The notes under the pieces are model-generated. The model was not told the DNA's origin and made no database searches. It saw only the letters and a list, made by a program, of their open reading frames with translations. This document shows positions 50,212 to 58,566 of a stretch of 64,000 bases of DNA, one piece after another. Position numbers and translations under genes: made by a program. Origin of the DNA: Duganella callida (lineage in GTDB: Bacteria; Pseudomonadota; Gammaproteobacteria; Burkholderiales; Burkholderiaceae_D); assembly GCF_004614165.1 (NCBI RefSeq), contig NZ_SPVG01000253.1, forward strand, positions 1 to 64,000, read 5' to 3'. Position 1 is the first letter of the stretch. Every line of letters starts with the position of its first letter.

Positions 50212-50578
50212 TATTCACCGTCCCACCGTGCTGATTGTCGATGACACGCCGGACAATCTGACCTTGCTGTCCAATTTGCTCAAGGACAAGTACAACACCA
50301 AGGTCGCCAACAACGGCGCGACGGCCTTGCAGATCGTCGCCTCGTCCCGGGTCGATCTGGTCCTGCTGGACATCATGATGCCGGAACTGGACGGCCTGGA
50401 AACTTGTCGCCGCATCAAGGCCGATCCAGCCGGCGCGGCGGTGCCGGTGGTGTTCCTGACGGCGAAAAGCCAGCAGGAAGACGAGGCGCAGGGCCGCAGC
50501 GCGGGCGCGGTGGATTTCCTGCGCAAGCCGGTAAATCCCGGCGATTTATTTGCCCGGGTGGCAGCACATTTGCGCTAG
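50204..50578 (+). CDS. stand-alone receiver domain response regulator
   Basis: 124 residues, a single CheY-like domain: acidic pocket VLIVDDTPDNLTLL, phospho-acceptor Asp56 (LVLLDIMMPELDG), Thr in VVFLTAKSQ and Lys in FLRKPVNPGDLF. No output domain. The start lies inside the last codons of the kinase gene, so it is very likely a partner of that kinase and works by protein contact, for example on the motor or another enzyme. Confidence 0.92.
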
Positions 50579-50642
50579 ATTAAGAAAATAACCGGATAAA
50601 TGATATATACTATTTATATTGTTGAATAAATCGGAGCTTACA

Positions 50643-51209
50643 ATGGCCACCAAGCCAACCACCAAAACCAGTCCCAAGGCCGCAACCAAGGCTGCCGCCG
50701 CCCCCGCGGCCAAAACCGTAGCCGCCAAGACCGCGACCCCGAAGGACGCAATCCCCAAGGCTGCAACCACCAAGGCCGCAGCTTCCAAGCCGGTAGCGCC
50801 GAAAGCCGCGCCCAAGGCTGCTCCTAAAGCCGCTCCTAAAGCCGCCGCGCCCATGGCCGCGGTGAAAGCGCCGGCCAAGGCCGCGACGCCGAAGGCCGCG
50901 CCGAAAGCTACTCCGAAGGCTACTCCGAAGGCCGCCGCCCCGAAAGCCGCCAAGCCGGCCGCCGGCGATGATGCCAAGGCCAAGGTTCAAAAAGAAAAGC
51001 TGGTGCGCGACAGCTTCACCATGCCGGAAGCCGAGTACGCGGTACTCGGTCAGGTCAAGAAAGCCGCATTGAAAGCCGGTTTCGAAGTCAAGAAAAGCGA
51101 ACTGCTGCGCATCGGCGTGGCGCTGATCTCGCAGATCGACATGGCCACGCTGAAGAACGTACTGGCCGGCCTGCCGCAGCTGAAAACCGGCCGTCCGAAG
51201 AAGGCCTGA
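50643..51209 (+). CDS. histone H1-like Lys/Ala/Pro-rich protein with C-terminal domain
   Basis: 188 residues. The first 110 consist of irregular repeats of the PKAA / PKAT / KAAP kind, as in bacterial H1-like proteins (AlgP, BpH1), and should bind DNA without stable fold. The C-terminal 75 residues form a folded part: KEKLVRDSFTMPEAEYAVLG, KKSELLRIGVALISQID. That segment is conserved in many betaproteobacteria, as I recall, and may dimerise or bind DNA. The repeats are visible in the DNA as imperfect AAGGCTGCTCCTAAAGCC units, so length may vary between strains. CGGAG precedes the ATG at 50643. Confidence 0.82.
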   Translation: MATKPTTKTSPKAATKAAAAPAAKTVAAKTATPKDAIPKAATTKAAASKPVAPKAAPKAAPKAAPKAAAPMAAVKAPAKAATPKAAPKATPKATPKAAAPKAAKPAAGDDAKAKVQKEKLVRDSFTMPEAEYAVLGQVKKAALKAGFEVKKSELLRIGVALISQIDMATLKNVLAGLPQLKTGRPKKA

Positions 51210-51228
51210 CAAAAAAACAACACGTCAT

Positions 51229-51254
51229 GAAAATGACATCGGACTGTCATTTTC
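51229..51254. promoter_or_regulatory. perfect inverted repeat with Pho-box-like half sites upstream of olsB
   Basis: GAAAATGACA / TGTCATTTTC, ten bases each way, six-base spacer. CTGTCATTTTCCTG (51244-51257) matches a Pho-box repeat and its spacer, followed by a partial second repeat. It could be a PhoB site or a hairpin ending the H1-like transcript, though no clean T tail follows. Confidence 0.4.
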
Positions 51255-51306
51255 CTGAAAAATTCGCTGGTTACGCTTGCTTCGTCTTCCACAGAAAGGA
51301 TGAAGC

Positions 51307-52092
51307 ATGCAAACCTCGATCATACAAGCGGACGCCCGAGCAACGTCCGGCAAGCTGGTACTCAGTATGGCAAGCACGCCGGAAGAACTGCGCGAAGTGC
51401 AGCGCTTGCGTTACAAGGTGTTTATCGAATCGATGGGCCTGAGCGCGCTGGAACGCGCCGACGGCCTCGATAGCGACGAGTTTGACGAGCATTGCGACCA
51501 CCTGATCGTGCGCGACCGCGACACGCTGATGGTGGTGGGCACCTACCGCCTGCTGAGCGCCGCCCGCGCGCGCAAGCTGGGCCGCCTGTATTCCGAAGGC
51601 GAGTTCGATCTGGGCCGCCTGAACAACATCCGCAACCGCATCGTCGAAGCGGGCCGCGCCTGCATCCATCCTGATTATCGTGGCGGCAGCGTGATCATGC
51701 TGCTGTGGTCCGGCCTGGCCGACTACATGCGCCGCGAGAACTGCGAATTCCTGATCGGCTGCGCCAGCATCTCGCTGGCCGATGGCGGCCACAATGCCGT
51801 CGCGGTCTACCAGCAACTGGTGACCAAGCACATGGCGCCGGTCGAATATCGCGTCACCCCGCACCTGCCGTTCCCGTTCTCGAAACTGGACGCGGCGCAG
51901 AAGCCGCAAGTGCCGGCGCTGCTGAAGGGTTACATGCGCTCGGGCGCCTGGATCTGCGGCGAACCGGCCTGGGATCCTGATTTCGAAAGCGCCGACCTGT
52001 TCCTGCTGATGCCGCTGTCCAATCTGGACACCCGCTATGCCCGCCACTATGGCGTCGGCGCGGAAGCATCGGCCCAGCCGCTGGTCGCCTGA
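51307..52092 (+). CDS. olsB: L-ornithine N-alpha-acyltransferase (ornithine lipid synthesis)
   Basis: 261 residues, GNAT-like acyltransferase of the OlsB group. Segments: EVQRLRYKVFIESMGLSALE, GTYRLLSAARARKLGRLYSE, IVEAGRACIHPDYRGGSVI and LIGCASISLADGGHNA. OlsB transfers a 3-hydroxyacyl chain from ACP to ornithine, giving lyso-ornithine lipid. olsA, which adds the second chain, is not adjacent. In other bacteria olsB is induced when phosphate is short, to replace phospholipids, which fits the Pho-like repeat upstream. Confidence 0.85.
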   Translation: MQTSIIQADARATSGKLVLSMASTPEELREVQRLRYKVFIESMGLSALERADGLDSDEFDEHCDHLIVRDRDTLMVVGTYRLLSAARARKLGRLYSEGEFDLGRLNNIRNRIVEAGRACIHPDYRGGSVIMLLWSGLADYMRRENCEFLIGCASISLADGGHNAVAVYQQLVTKHMAPVEYRVTPHLPFPFSKLDAAQKPQVPALLKGYMRSGAWICGEPAWDPDFESADLFLLMPLSNLDTRYARHYGVGAEASAQPLVA

Positions 52093-52148
52093 CGCGGTTC
52101 GGCCGCCCCGTGTAGAATAAGCCGTTGTGCTTATTCTGCGGGGCTGTC

Positions 52149-52958
52149 ATGAAGTTGGATCTGGAGTCGGACAAAACGGGTTTTGAGGAGCGTCCGGTGC
52201 TGCGGCACCGCGGCGCCAGCGCCGCCCGCACCACCGACAGCGTGATCGAGGAAGTGCCGGTCGCCCTGGTCTTCAATGGCATTTCGCATGCCGTCATGAT
52301 GGTCACGCCGCGTGACCTTCAGCCGTTCGCCATGGGCTTTGCCCTGACCGAAGGGCTGGTATCCAAGGCCGCTGATGTTTTCGATATCGAAGTGCGCGAG
52401 CATGCGCGCAGCTTCGAGATCGACGTCACCATCGCCAGCGAAGATTTCGTCCAGCTCAAACAGCAGCGCCGATCGATGGCGGGCCGCAGTGGTTGCGGCG
52501 TATGCGGCATCGAAAGCCTGGAACTGCTGGATCTGCAGCCGGAGCGCATCAGCGCGGCTCCGCTGCATGCGGAAGGCGGTCTGCAGCCGGCGATTGCCGT
52601 CGCCGCCGCGCAGCTTGGGCAGCACCAGGAACTGATGCGCGCCACCGGCGGCGTGCACGCGGCGGCGTGGTGCGATGCGCAGGGCAATGTGCTGCGCGTG
52701 TGCGAAGACGTCGGCCGGCACAATGCGCTCGACAAGCTGATTGGCCATCTGGCGCTGGAGGGTACGGACATGCGGCGCGGCTTTGTGTTCATGTCCAGCC
52801 GCGCCAGTTATGAGCTGGTGCGCAAGGCGGCGCGCATGAATATTCCGATGCTGGCCACTATCTCCGCACCCAGCACGCTGGCGATCGACATCGCCGCCGA
52901 AGCAGGCATCAAGCTGGTCAGCTTCTGCCGCCAGGACGGCTGCGTCGAATACACTTAG
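52149..52958 (+). CDS. fdhD: sulfur carrier protein FdhD
   Basis: 269 residues. FdhD passes sulfur from IscS to the molybdenum cofactor of formate dehydrogenase. The CxxC site is at Cys116-Cys119 (GRSGCGVCGIE), in a flexible loop; GMAFALTEGLV-like (MGFALTEGLVSKAADV), ATGGVHAAAW, CEDVGRHNALDKLIG and SSRASYELVRKAARM are family hallmarks. It is convergent with the molybdoenzyme it presumably serves, and the two stops share TTAG. Confidence 0.95.
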   Translation: MKLDLESDKTGFEERPVLRHRGASAARTTDSVIEEVPVALVFNGISHAVMMVTPRDLQPFAMGFALTEGLVSKAADVFDIEVREHARSFEIDVTIASEDFVQLKQQRRSMAGRSGCGVCGIESLELLDLQPERISAAPLHAEGGLQPAIAVAAAQLGQHQELMRATGGVHAAAWCDAQGNVLRVCEDVGRHNALDKLIGHLALEGTDMRRGFVFMSSRASYELVRKAARMNIPMLATISAPSTLAIDIAAEAGIKLVSFCRQDGCVEYT

Positions 52959-55258
52959 GCCGCGCAAGGCTCCAGCAACACCGGAATCGACTTGGAAGTC
53001 GGCGTGCCGGCGATGTCGGCCTTGCTGTGCAGCGGCACCAGGCCGTTCGTCTCGGGGAAGTAGGCGCCCAGGCAGCCGCGCGGGATGTCGTATTCCACCA
53101 ACAGGAAACGCTCGGCGCGGCGCACCACATCATCATCCCACACGCTGACCAGATCCACATGCTGGCCATTGCGCAGGCCCAGCATCGCCAGGTCGTCGCG
53201 GTGGATGAACACCACGCGGCGCAGGCCATACACGCCGCGATAGCGGTCGTCCAGCGCGTAGATGGTGGTGTTGTACTGGTCGTGTGAGCGCATGGTCATC
53301 AGCGTCATCAGCCTTTCGCCATGTTGTGCGCGGGCGCGGTGCAATGGCGTATCGGTATCGACCGCATGCGGCGCGAACTGCGCGCGTCCGCTGGGTGTGC
53401 GCCATTCGCGTTCGCGCGAAGCCACGCGCAGATGAAAACCGCCCGGATGCGCCACCCGCGCATTGAAGTCGTGGAAATCGTCGAACACCTGCTCGATCAT
53501 CTCGCGGATGCTGGCGTAATCGGCGGCGCAGGCCAGCCAGTCCACCTTGGCGCTGCCGAGCGTGGCATGCGCCAGCTGCGCCACGATCGCGGTTTCCGAC
53601 AGCAGGTTGGGCGAGGCGGGCTTGTTCATGCCGTACGAGAGGTGCACCATGCTCATGGAATCCTCCACCGTCACGCCCTGCGCCACGCCATTCTGCAGAT
53701 CGATCTCGGTGCGGCCCAGCGTCGGCAGGATCAGCGCTTCCTTGCCGATCACCAGATGGCTGCGATTCAGCTTGGTCGACACCTGCACCGTCAGGTCGCA
53801 GGCGCGCAACGCCTCGAAGGTGAGGGGCGTGTCGGGCGTGGCCATGGCAAAATTCCCGCCCAGTGCGAAGAACACCTTGATCCGGCCGTCCAGCATGGCC
53901 TGGATGCTGTCCACCGTATCGTAGCCGTGCGCGCGCGGCGGCTCGAAGTCGAACACTTTTTTCAGGCGGTCGAGGAAGGCCGGCGTCGGCTTTTCCTCGA
54001 TGCCCATGGTGCGGTCGCCCTGCACGTTGGAGTGGCCACGCACCGGGCACAGGCCCGCGCCAGGGCGGCCGATCTGGCCGCGCATCATCATCAGATTGGA
54101 CAGCATCTGGATGGTCTTCACCGCGCCCTTGTGCTGGGTCAGGCCCATGCCCCAGGTGCTGATGATGTTGCTGCCCTTGATGAATATCTCGGTCAGCTGC
54201 TCGATCTGCGCGCGCGGCACGCCGGATTCGGTGAGGAGAAGATCCCAGCTTTCGGCGCGCAGGTCCTGTTCGAAAGCCTCGTAGCCGCTGGTGTGGCGGG
54301 CGATGAATTCGCGGTCCAGCAGGCTGTCCTGGCCGGCCGCCAGCGCCGCGTCGTCGCGCTCGACCAGGCGCTTGGCGACAGCCTTGATCAGGGCGAAGTC
54401 GCCGGCCAGCTTCGGCTGCACGAACAGCGTGCCGATGCTGGTGCTGGCGCCGGTCAGCATCTCCAGCGCATGGGCCGGGCTGGTGAAGCGCTCCAGGCCG
54501 CGCTCGCGCAGCGGATTGATGGAGACGATGGTGGCGCCCCGGCGCGCGCAGTCGCGCAACTCGTTCATCATGCGCGGGTGGTTGGTGGCCGGGTTCTGGC
54601 CGAAGATCAGCAGCGTGTCGGCCTGCTCGAAGTCGTCCAGCGTCACCGTGCCCTTGCCGGTGCCGACGGTGCCGGGCAGGCCGCGGCTGGTCGGCTCGTG
54701 GCACATGTTCGAGCAGTCCGGGAAGTTGTTGGTGCCGAGCATGCGCACGAACAGCTGGAACAGGAACGCCGCCTCGTTGCCGGTGCGGCCGGAGGTGTAG
54801 AAGGTGGCCTGGTTGGGATCGGGCAGGGCGCGCAGATGGCGCGCGACCAGCGCGAAGGCGCGGTCCCAGGCGATCGGGATGTATTTGTCGCTGGCGGCGT
54901 CGTAGACCATGGGATCGGTCAGGCGGCCGTGCTGTTCCAGTTCGTGGTCCGACTGTCGCAGCAGTTCGGTGACGGTGTGGGCGGCGAAGAACGCCGGCGT
55001 CACGCGCTTGCTGGTGGCCTCGGCCGCCACGGCCTTGACGCCGTTTTCGCAGAATTCGAAGGTGGAGGCATGCTCGCGGTCCGGCCAGGCGCAGCCCGGA
55101 CAGTCGAAGCCATCCGGCTGGTTCTGCTTGAGCAGGGTTTTGTAATTGCCGCCGGCGACCTTTTCGCGCACCAGGTTGATCGCCACCTGTTTCAACGCGT
55201 CCCAGCCGGCGGCAGGATGGGTGTAAGGTGCGATGTGGCCTGCGGGCTTTCTACTCAT
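52955..55258 (-). CDS. ydeP: FdhF/YdeP family molybdopterin oxidoreductase
   Basis: 767 residues, formate-dehydrogenase-alpha-like. NPATNHPRMMNELRDCARRG, GMGLTQHKGAVKTIQMLSNL and GQIGRPGAGLCPVRGHSNVQ bind the two guanine dinucleotides; the C-terminal part starts at LMTLMTMRSHDQYNTTIYAL. An N-terminal pair FDCPGCAWPD lies where other members hold an iron-sulfur cluster. There is no selenocysteine and no separate beta or gamma subunit here. E. coli YdeP helps acid resistance, but its substrate is not known. The start at 55258 follows the family; the frame is open to 55300. Confidence 0.9.
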   Translation of the reverse strand: MSRKPAGHIAPYTHPAAGWDALKQVAINLVREKVAGGNYKTLLKQNQPDGFDCPGCAWPDREHASTFEFCENGVKAVAAEATSKRVTPAFFAAHTVTELLRQSDHELEQHGRLTDPMVYDAASDKYIPIAWDRAFALVARHLRALPDPNQATFYTSGRTGNEAAFLFQLFVRMLGTNNFPDCSNMCHEPTSRGLPGTVGTGKGTVTLDDFEQADTLLIFGQNPATNHPRMMNELRDCARRGATIVSINPLRERGLERFTSPAHALEMLTGASTSIGTLFVQPKLAGDFALIKAVAKRLVERDDAALAAGQDSLLDREFIARHTSGYEAFEQDLRAESWDLLLTESGVPRAQIEQLTEIFIKGSNIISTWGMGLTQHKGAVKTIQMLSNLMMMRGQIGRPGAGLCPVRGHSNVQGDRTMGIEEKPTPAFLDRLKKVFDFEPPRAHGYDTVDSIQAMLDGRIKVFFALGGNFAMATPDTPLTFEALRACDLTVQVSTKLNRSHLVIGKEALILPTLGRTEIDLQNGVAQGVTVEDSMSMVHLSYGMNKPASPNLLSETAIVAQLAHATLGSAKVDWLACAADYASIREMIEQVFDDFHDFNARVAHPGGFHLRVASREREWRTPSGRAQFAPHAVDTDTPLHRARAQHGERLMTLMTMRSHDQYNTTIYALDDRYRGVYGLRRVVFIHRDDLAMLGLRNGQHVDLVSVWDDDVVRRAERFLLVEYDIPRGCLGAYFPETNGLVPLHSKADIAGTPTSKSIPVLLEPCAA

Positions 55259-55302
55259 GCTACGATCCGTTTTCAATTGCATTTTAGCTAAATTTAACAC
55301 AG

Positions 55303-55560
55303 ATGGACGATGAAGTGATGGCCGCCCTGGCCGGCATATTGGTGGCGCTACGGCGCATCGCCGCCGAGCGCCCGGACAAGGCTTGCTCGCTGGCCAAGCT
55401 GAGCAAGCAAGTCGGGCGCCCGATGAGCGCGCTGCGGCGGCAACTGACGATGATGGAAGAGGCAGGATTGGTACTCGTCACGCTGGACGATGGCGGCGTC
55501 ACCGGCACCGTCGAGTTGAGCGATGCCGGTGCGGGGCTGGCGCGCGACTTGAGCGGCTAA
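55303..55560 (+). CDS. small winged-helix regulator-like protein
   Basis: 85 residues forming a single winged helix: CSLAKLSKQVGRPMSALRRQ as the HTH, then LTMMEEAGLVLVTLDDGGVT as the wing. It has no ligand domain. Divergent from the ydeP-like gene with 44 bases between starts, so its likely target is that promoter. The stop shares CTAA with the opposing DUF3300 gene. Similar small HTH genes are often beside ydeP, as I recall. Confidence 0.75.
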   Translation: MDDEVMAALAGILVALRRIAAERPDKACSLAKLSKQVGRPMSALRRQLTMMEEAGLVLVTLDDGGVTGTVELSDAGAGLARDLSG

Positions 55561-57314
55561 CCGCGATGCGGTTGCCCTTCGTGCTTGTCGTTCTGGCGCT
55601 TGTTGTCCTGGTGCTTTTCCGCATGCGGTTTGGGCGGCGAGGGCGGCGCCGGCGGTGCGGCATGCGGGCGTTCGGTATGCATCGCCACCATATTCTGCGC
55701 CGGCGCATGCGGTTGCGGCCGATCTGGCGCCTTGTTTTCGTGGGCGATCGGCGACGCATGCTGCGGTTGTGCCTGTGCTTGCCGAGGCGGCGGCATGTGC
55801 GCCGGCGCGTCACCGTGCTGCGGCGGCGGTGTTTGGGCGTGCGCGCGCTCCTGAGCCTGCGCCTGGGCCTGCGCCGGCGCCTGGCCCCGCGCACCGGCCT
55901 GAATCCGGACCTGCGCCGGAGCCGCATGTTCGCGCGCAGTTTTGTGCGCGCGCATGGCATCGGCACGGGAATCGCCCGGCACTGGCTGATCGTGTGCCAC
56001 GCGCGGTTGCGGACGCTGATCATGTTGAACGACTGACCAAGTTGGCGCGCCGTGCCGCGCAACCGCGCCAGGCGTGGCCTGCGGCATGGGCGCTGGCCGC
56101 GCACCAGGCGCAACCGCTGCAGGCATGGCCGGCGGAACGGGCGCCGGTCGCGTACCGGGAACCGTGTCGTGGGCGCCGAAGTGCGGCATGGTCATCGGCG
56201 CATTCGGCCGGGGCATTGTCGGCGCGGCGGCCAGCGGTGGACGGCCCTGCGTACTATTGTGCGCAAGGTTCGGCGTGGCGATATTTCCGCCCGCAGGCGG
56301 CCTCGGCGGCGGGTTATTGATACGGTAGTTGTTGTTGGTGACGTTGATGTTGTTGACGCGGTTGACGACAGTAACCGACCTCGACACGTACGTGGTGTTG
56401 TCGTGCACCACCGCCGGACGGTGCCAGCCGCCATGATCGGGACGCGGCCCGCCCCAGTTCACGCCCCATGAATGCCAGCCGTTATCGTGGTGGTGGCTCA
56501 CCGCCGCGCCGACCAGGACGCCGAGGCCAAAAGAAATCACGCCGGTGGCCGCCAGCTCATTGCCGGTATAGGCCGGCCGCGGCGCCACCCAGCCCGGATA
56601 AACCGGCACCGGACTGCCGTACACCACCGCCGGGTTGTATTCCGGGACGTACACCACGTCCGGCTCGGCCGGCTCGATGACGATGGTCTGCGCCGGCGGC
56701 GGGATCACTTCCGGCCCGGTGTACACCAGCGGTTCGGCTGAGGGCGGTGGGCCGTAGTCGGGCGGCGCCGCCGGGACGACCGTGGTCGATACCCGCAAAT
56801 GCGGCGAGCTTTTCAGCGTACCGGCCTGCCGGGCGCGCGCGCGCATTGCCTGAATGGCGTTCATCACGTCGGTCGGGTCGTTGACGTAGGCATCGCCCAG
56901 CGCGCTGGTCCATTGCGGATTGCCGGCCATCTGGTTCAGCACGGCGGGGAAGCTGGTCAGCGATTTGACGCTGACGTCCCACGGCTGGCTGGCCTCGGCC
57001 GTCTGCAGCGCATCGCCTTTCAGTGACGGATTTTGCGCCAGCCACTGATTGGCGGCCGTGATCTGTTCCGGATAGGTGGCGCCGGCCAGCACCTGGCCAA
57101 CCAGCTTGTCGGGAAACAGCGCGATCGGCGCGACCATTTGCGACAGTTGTTCCGCCGTCGGCGGGACGTAGGGTGCTGGCTGCGGCGCGGCCGTTGCGGC
57201 GGCGCTGTTCTGTGGCGGCGCTTCGGCGGGCTTGTTGCATCCCGCCAGTGCCAGCATGCTCAACAACAGTGTCGAGCCCACCGCCGTCTTCAGATCACGT
57301 GGTCGGATGTCCAT
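55557..57314 (-). CDS. DUF3300 lipoprotein with long Pro/Ala/Gln/His-rich tail
   Basis: 585 residues. The lipobox LALAGCNKP gives a lipid-anchored protein. The DUF3300 domain covers about 50-240: LSQMVAPIALFPDKLVGQVL, QWLAQNPSLKGDALQTAEAS, VVYVPEYNPAVVYGSPVPVY. A short glycine-rich hydrophobic segment follows (GVISFGLGVLVGAAVSHHHD), then an Asn-rich region and some 250 residues of low complexity full of Pro, Ala, Gln and His (AQAQAQAQERAHAQ). Function unknown. The start at 57314 has AAGGA nine bases upstream. Confidence 0.85.
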   Translation of the reverse strand: MDIRPRDLKTAVGSTLLLSMLALAGCNKPAEAPPQNSAAATAAPQPAPYVPPTAEQLSQMVAPIALFPDKLVGQVLAGATYPEQITAANQWLAQNPSLKGDALQTAEASQPWDVSVKSLTSFPAVLNQMAGNPQWTSALGDAYVNDPTDVMNAIQAMRARARQAGTLKSSPHLRVSTTVVPAAPPDYGPPPSAEPLVYTGPEVIPPPAQTIVIEPAEPDVVYVPEYNPAVVYGSPVPVYPGWVAPRPAYTGNELAATGVISFGLGVLVGAAVSHHHDNGWHSWGVNWGGPRPDHGGWHRPAVVHDNTTYVSRSVTVVNRVNNINVTNNNYRINNPPPRPPAGGNIATPNLAHNSTQGRPPLAAAPTMPRPNAPMTMPHFGAHDTVPGTRPAPVPPAMPAAVAPGARPAPMPQATPGAVARHGAPTWSVVQHDQRPQPRVAHDQPVPGDSRADAMRAHKTAREHAAPAQVRIQAGARGQAPAQAQAQAQERAHAQTPPPQHGDAPAHMPPPRQAQAQPQHASPIAHENKAPDRPQPHAPAQNMVAMHTERPHAAPPAPPSPPKPHAEKHQDNKRQNDKHEGQPHRG

Positions 57315-57453
57315 GGCAGTCATTCCTTCATGGTTAAAAGCATGCGCCTACCTTAGCGATGGTGCGCCGATAAAGCTGTTACCTGTTGTAACGTGCGTGC
57401 GCCAATGCACATAAAAAAATGCTTGCAAAGCCTGCGGCTGCGGTTTAAAGTAA

Positions 57454-57471
57454 TTGTACCGTTTGGTACAA
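57454..57471. promoter_or_regulatory. TetR-type operator
   Basis: TTGTACC-GTTT-GGTACAA, a perfect seven-base inverted repeat, 21 bases before the NTF2-like gene. Form and spacing are those of TetR-family operators, and the second gene of the operon encodes a TetR-type repressor, so autoregulation is likely. Confidence 0.65.
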
Positions 57472-57492
57472 CTAACTCGAAAGGTGCTTGCC

Positions 57493-57960
57493 ATGTCCCG
57501 TCCGCCGCTGCCTCCATTTACCCAAGAAACCGCCGCCCAGAAGGTCCGCATGGCCGAAGACGGCTGGAACACGCGCAACCCGGAAAAGGTGGCGCTGGCC
57601 TATACCGAAGATTGCGCCTGGCGCAACCGCGGCGAATTCGTCACCGGCCGTGAAGAAATCATCGGCCTGCTCAAGCGCAAGTGGACGCGCGAGCTCGAAT
57701 ACCGTCTGATCAAGGAATTGTGGGCGCACGAGGGCAATCGCATTGCCGTCCGCTTCGCCTACGAATACCATGACGACTCCGGCCAGTGGTACCGCGCCTA
57801 CGGCAATGAAAACTGGGAGTTCGCCGAAGACGGCCTGATGCGGCGCCGGCTGGCCAGCATCAACGAACACCCGATCGCCGCCGCCGAGCGCAAATTCCAC
57901 TGGGATATCAACGCACCGCGCCCAGCCGATCATCCCGGTTTGAGCGACTTTGGATTTTGA
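57493..57960 (+). CDS. DUF1348 / NTF2-like (SnoaL-type) protein
   Basis: 155 residues. [60 protein letters not shown] and [20 protein letters not shown] are typical of DUF1348, a cone-shaped NTF2-like fold that can bind or convert small hydrophobic molecules. First gene of an operon with a TetR-type regulator, one base apart, behind a perfect TetR-like operator. The regulator may sense a reactive or aromatic compound that this protein handles. Confidence 0.9.
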   Translation: MSRPPLPPFTQETAAQKVRMAEDGWNTRNPEKVALAYTEDCAWRNRGEFVTGREEIIGLLKRKWTRELEYRLIKELWAHEGNRIAVRFAYEYHDDSGQWYRAYGNENWEFAEDGLMRRRLASINEHPIAAAERKFHWDINAPRPADHPGLSDFGF

Positions 57961-57961
57961 G

Positions 57962-58516
57962 ATGCCACGTGTAATGGGAGAGCGCAGCGACGCCGTGCCG
58001 CTGCTGGCCGAAGTGTTCCGCACCTACGGGTTTGAAGGCGCCAGCCTGGCCCGTATCACGGAGGGTACCGGCCTTGGCAAGGGCAGCATCTATAACTTCT
58101 TCCCCGGCGGGAAAGAGGAAATGGCCGACGCCGTGCTCGCCGAAATCGACGCCTGGTTCCGCGGCCAGGTGTTCCAGCCGCTGCGCCAGGCGGCCGATCC
58201 GCGCCAGGGGGTGGACGACATGTTTACCGCCGTCGGCCGCTATTTCCTGTCCGGCCGCAAGGTCTGCCTGGTCGGCGTGTTCGCGCTGGGCCAGGAGCGC
58301 GACCGTTTCGCCGCCCGGGTGCAGGGCTATTTCGCCGAGTGGGTGCAGGCGCTCGCGGCCGCGCTCGAACGGGGCGGCCGCGCGCCTGCCGTCGCACTGG
58401 ACCTGGCTGAGGACGCGGTGGCCGCCATCCAGGGCGCGCTGGTGCTGGCGCGCGCCGCCGATGAGCCGGAACTGTTCATGCGCGCGCTGCAACGCTGGCG
58501 TCTGCGCCTGAATTGA
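57962..58516 (+). CDS. TetR family transcriptional regulator
   Basis: 184 residues. The N-terminal HTH is GFEGASLARITEGTGLGKGSIYNFF, preceded by the family helix AVPLLAEVFRTY; a C-terminal all-helical ligand domain follows, including LSGRKVCLVGVFALGQERDR, a Cys-containing helix like those in TetR proteins that sense electrophiles (YcdC/NemR-like). The ATG lies one base after the NTF2-like stop. Confidence 0.88.
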   Translation: MPRVMGERSDAVPLLAEVFRTYGFEGASLARITEGTGLGKGSIYNFFPGGKEEMADAVLAEIDAWFRGQVFQPLRQAADPRQGVDDMFTAVGRYFLSGRKVCLVGVFALGQERDRFAARVQGYFAEWVQALAAALERGGRAPAVALDLAEDAVAAIQGALVLARAADEPELFMRALQRWRLRLN

Positions 58517-58566
58517 ACTCACGGGCACGTTGCTGGTCAAACACGTTTTCAGCCAGCCAACCTGCC

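Noticed and set aside
50643-51000. Tandem repeats as a possible CRISPR or minisatellite
   Set aside because: Repeats are short, imperfect and in frame with the Lys/Ala-rich protein; there are no spacers.
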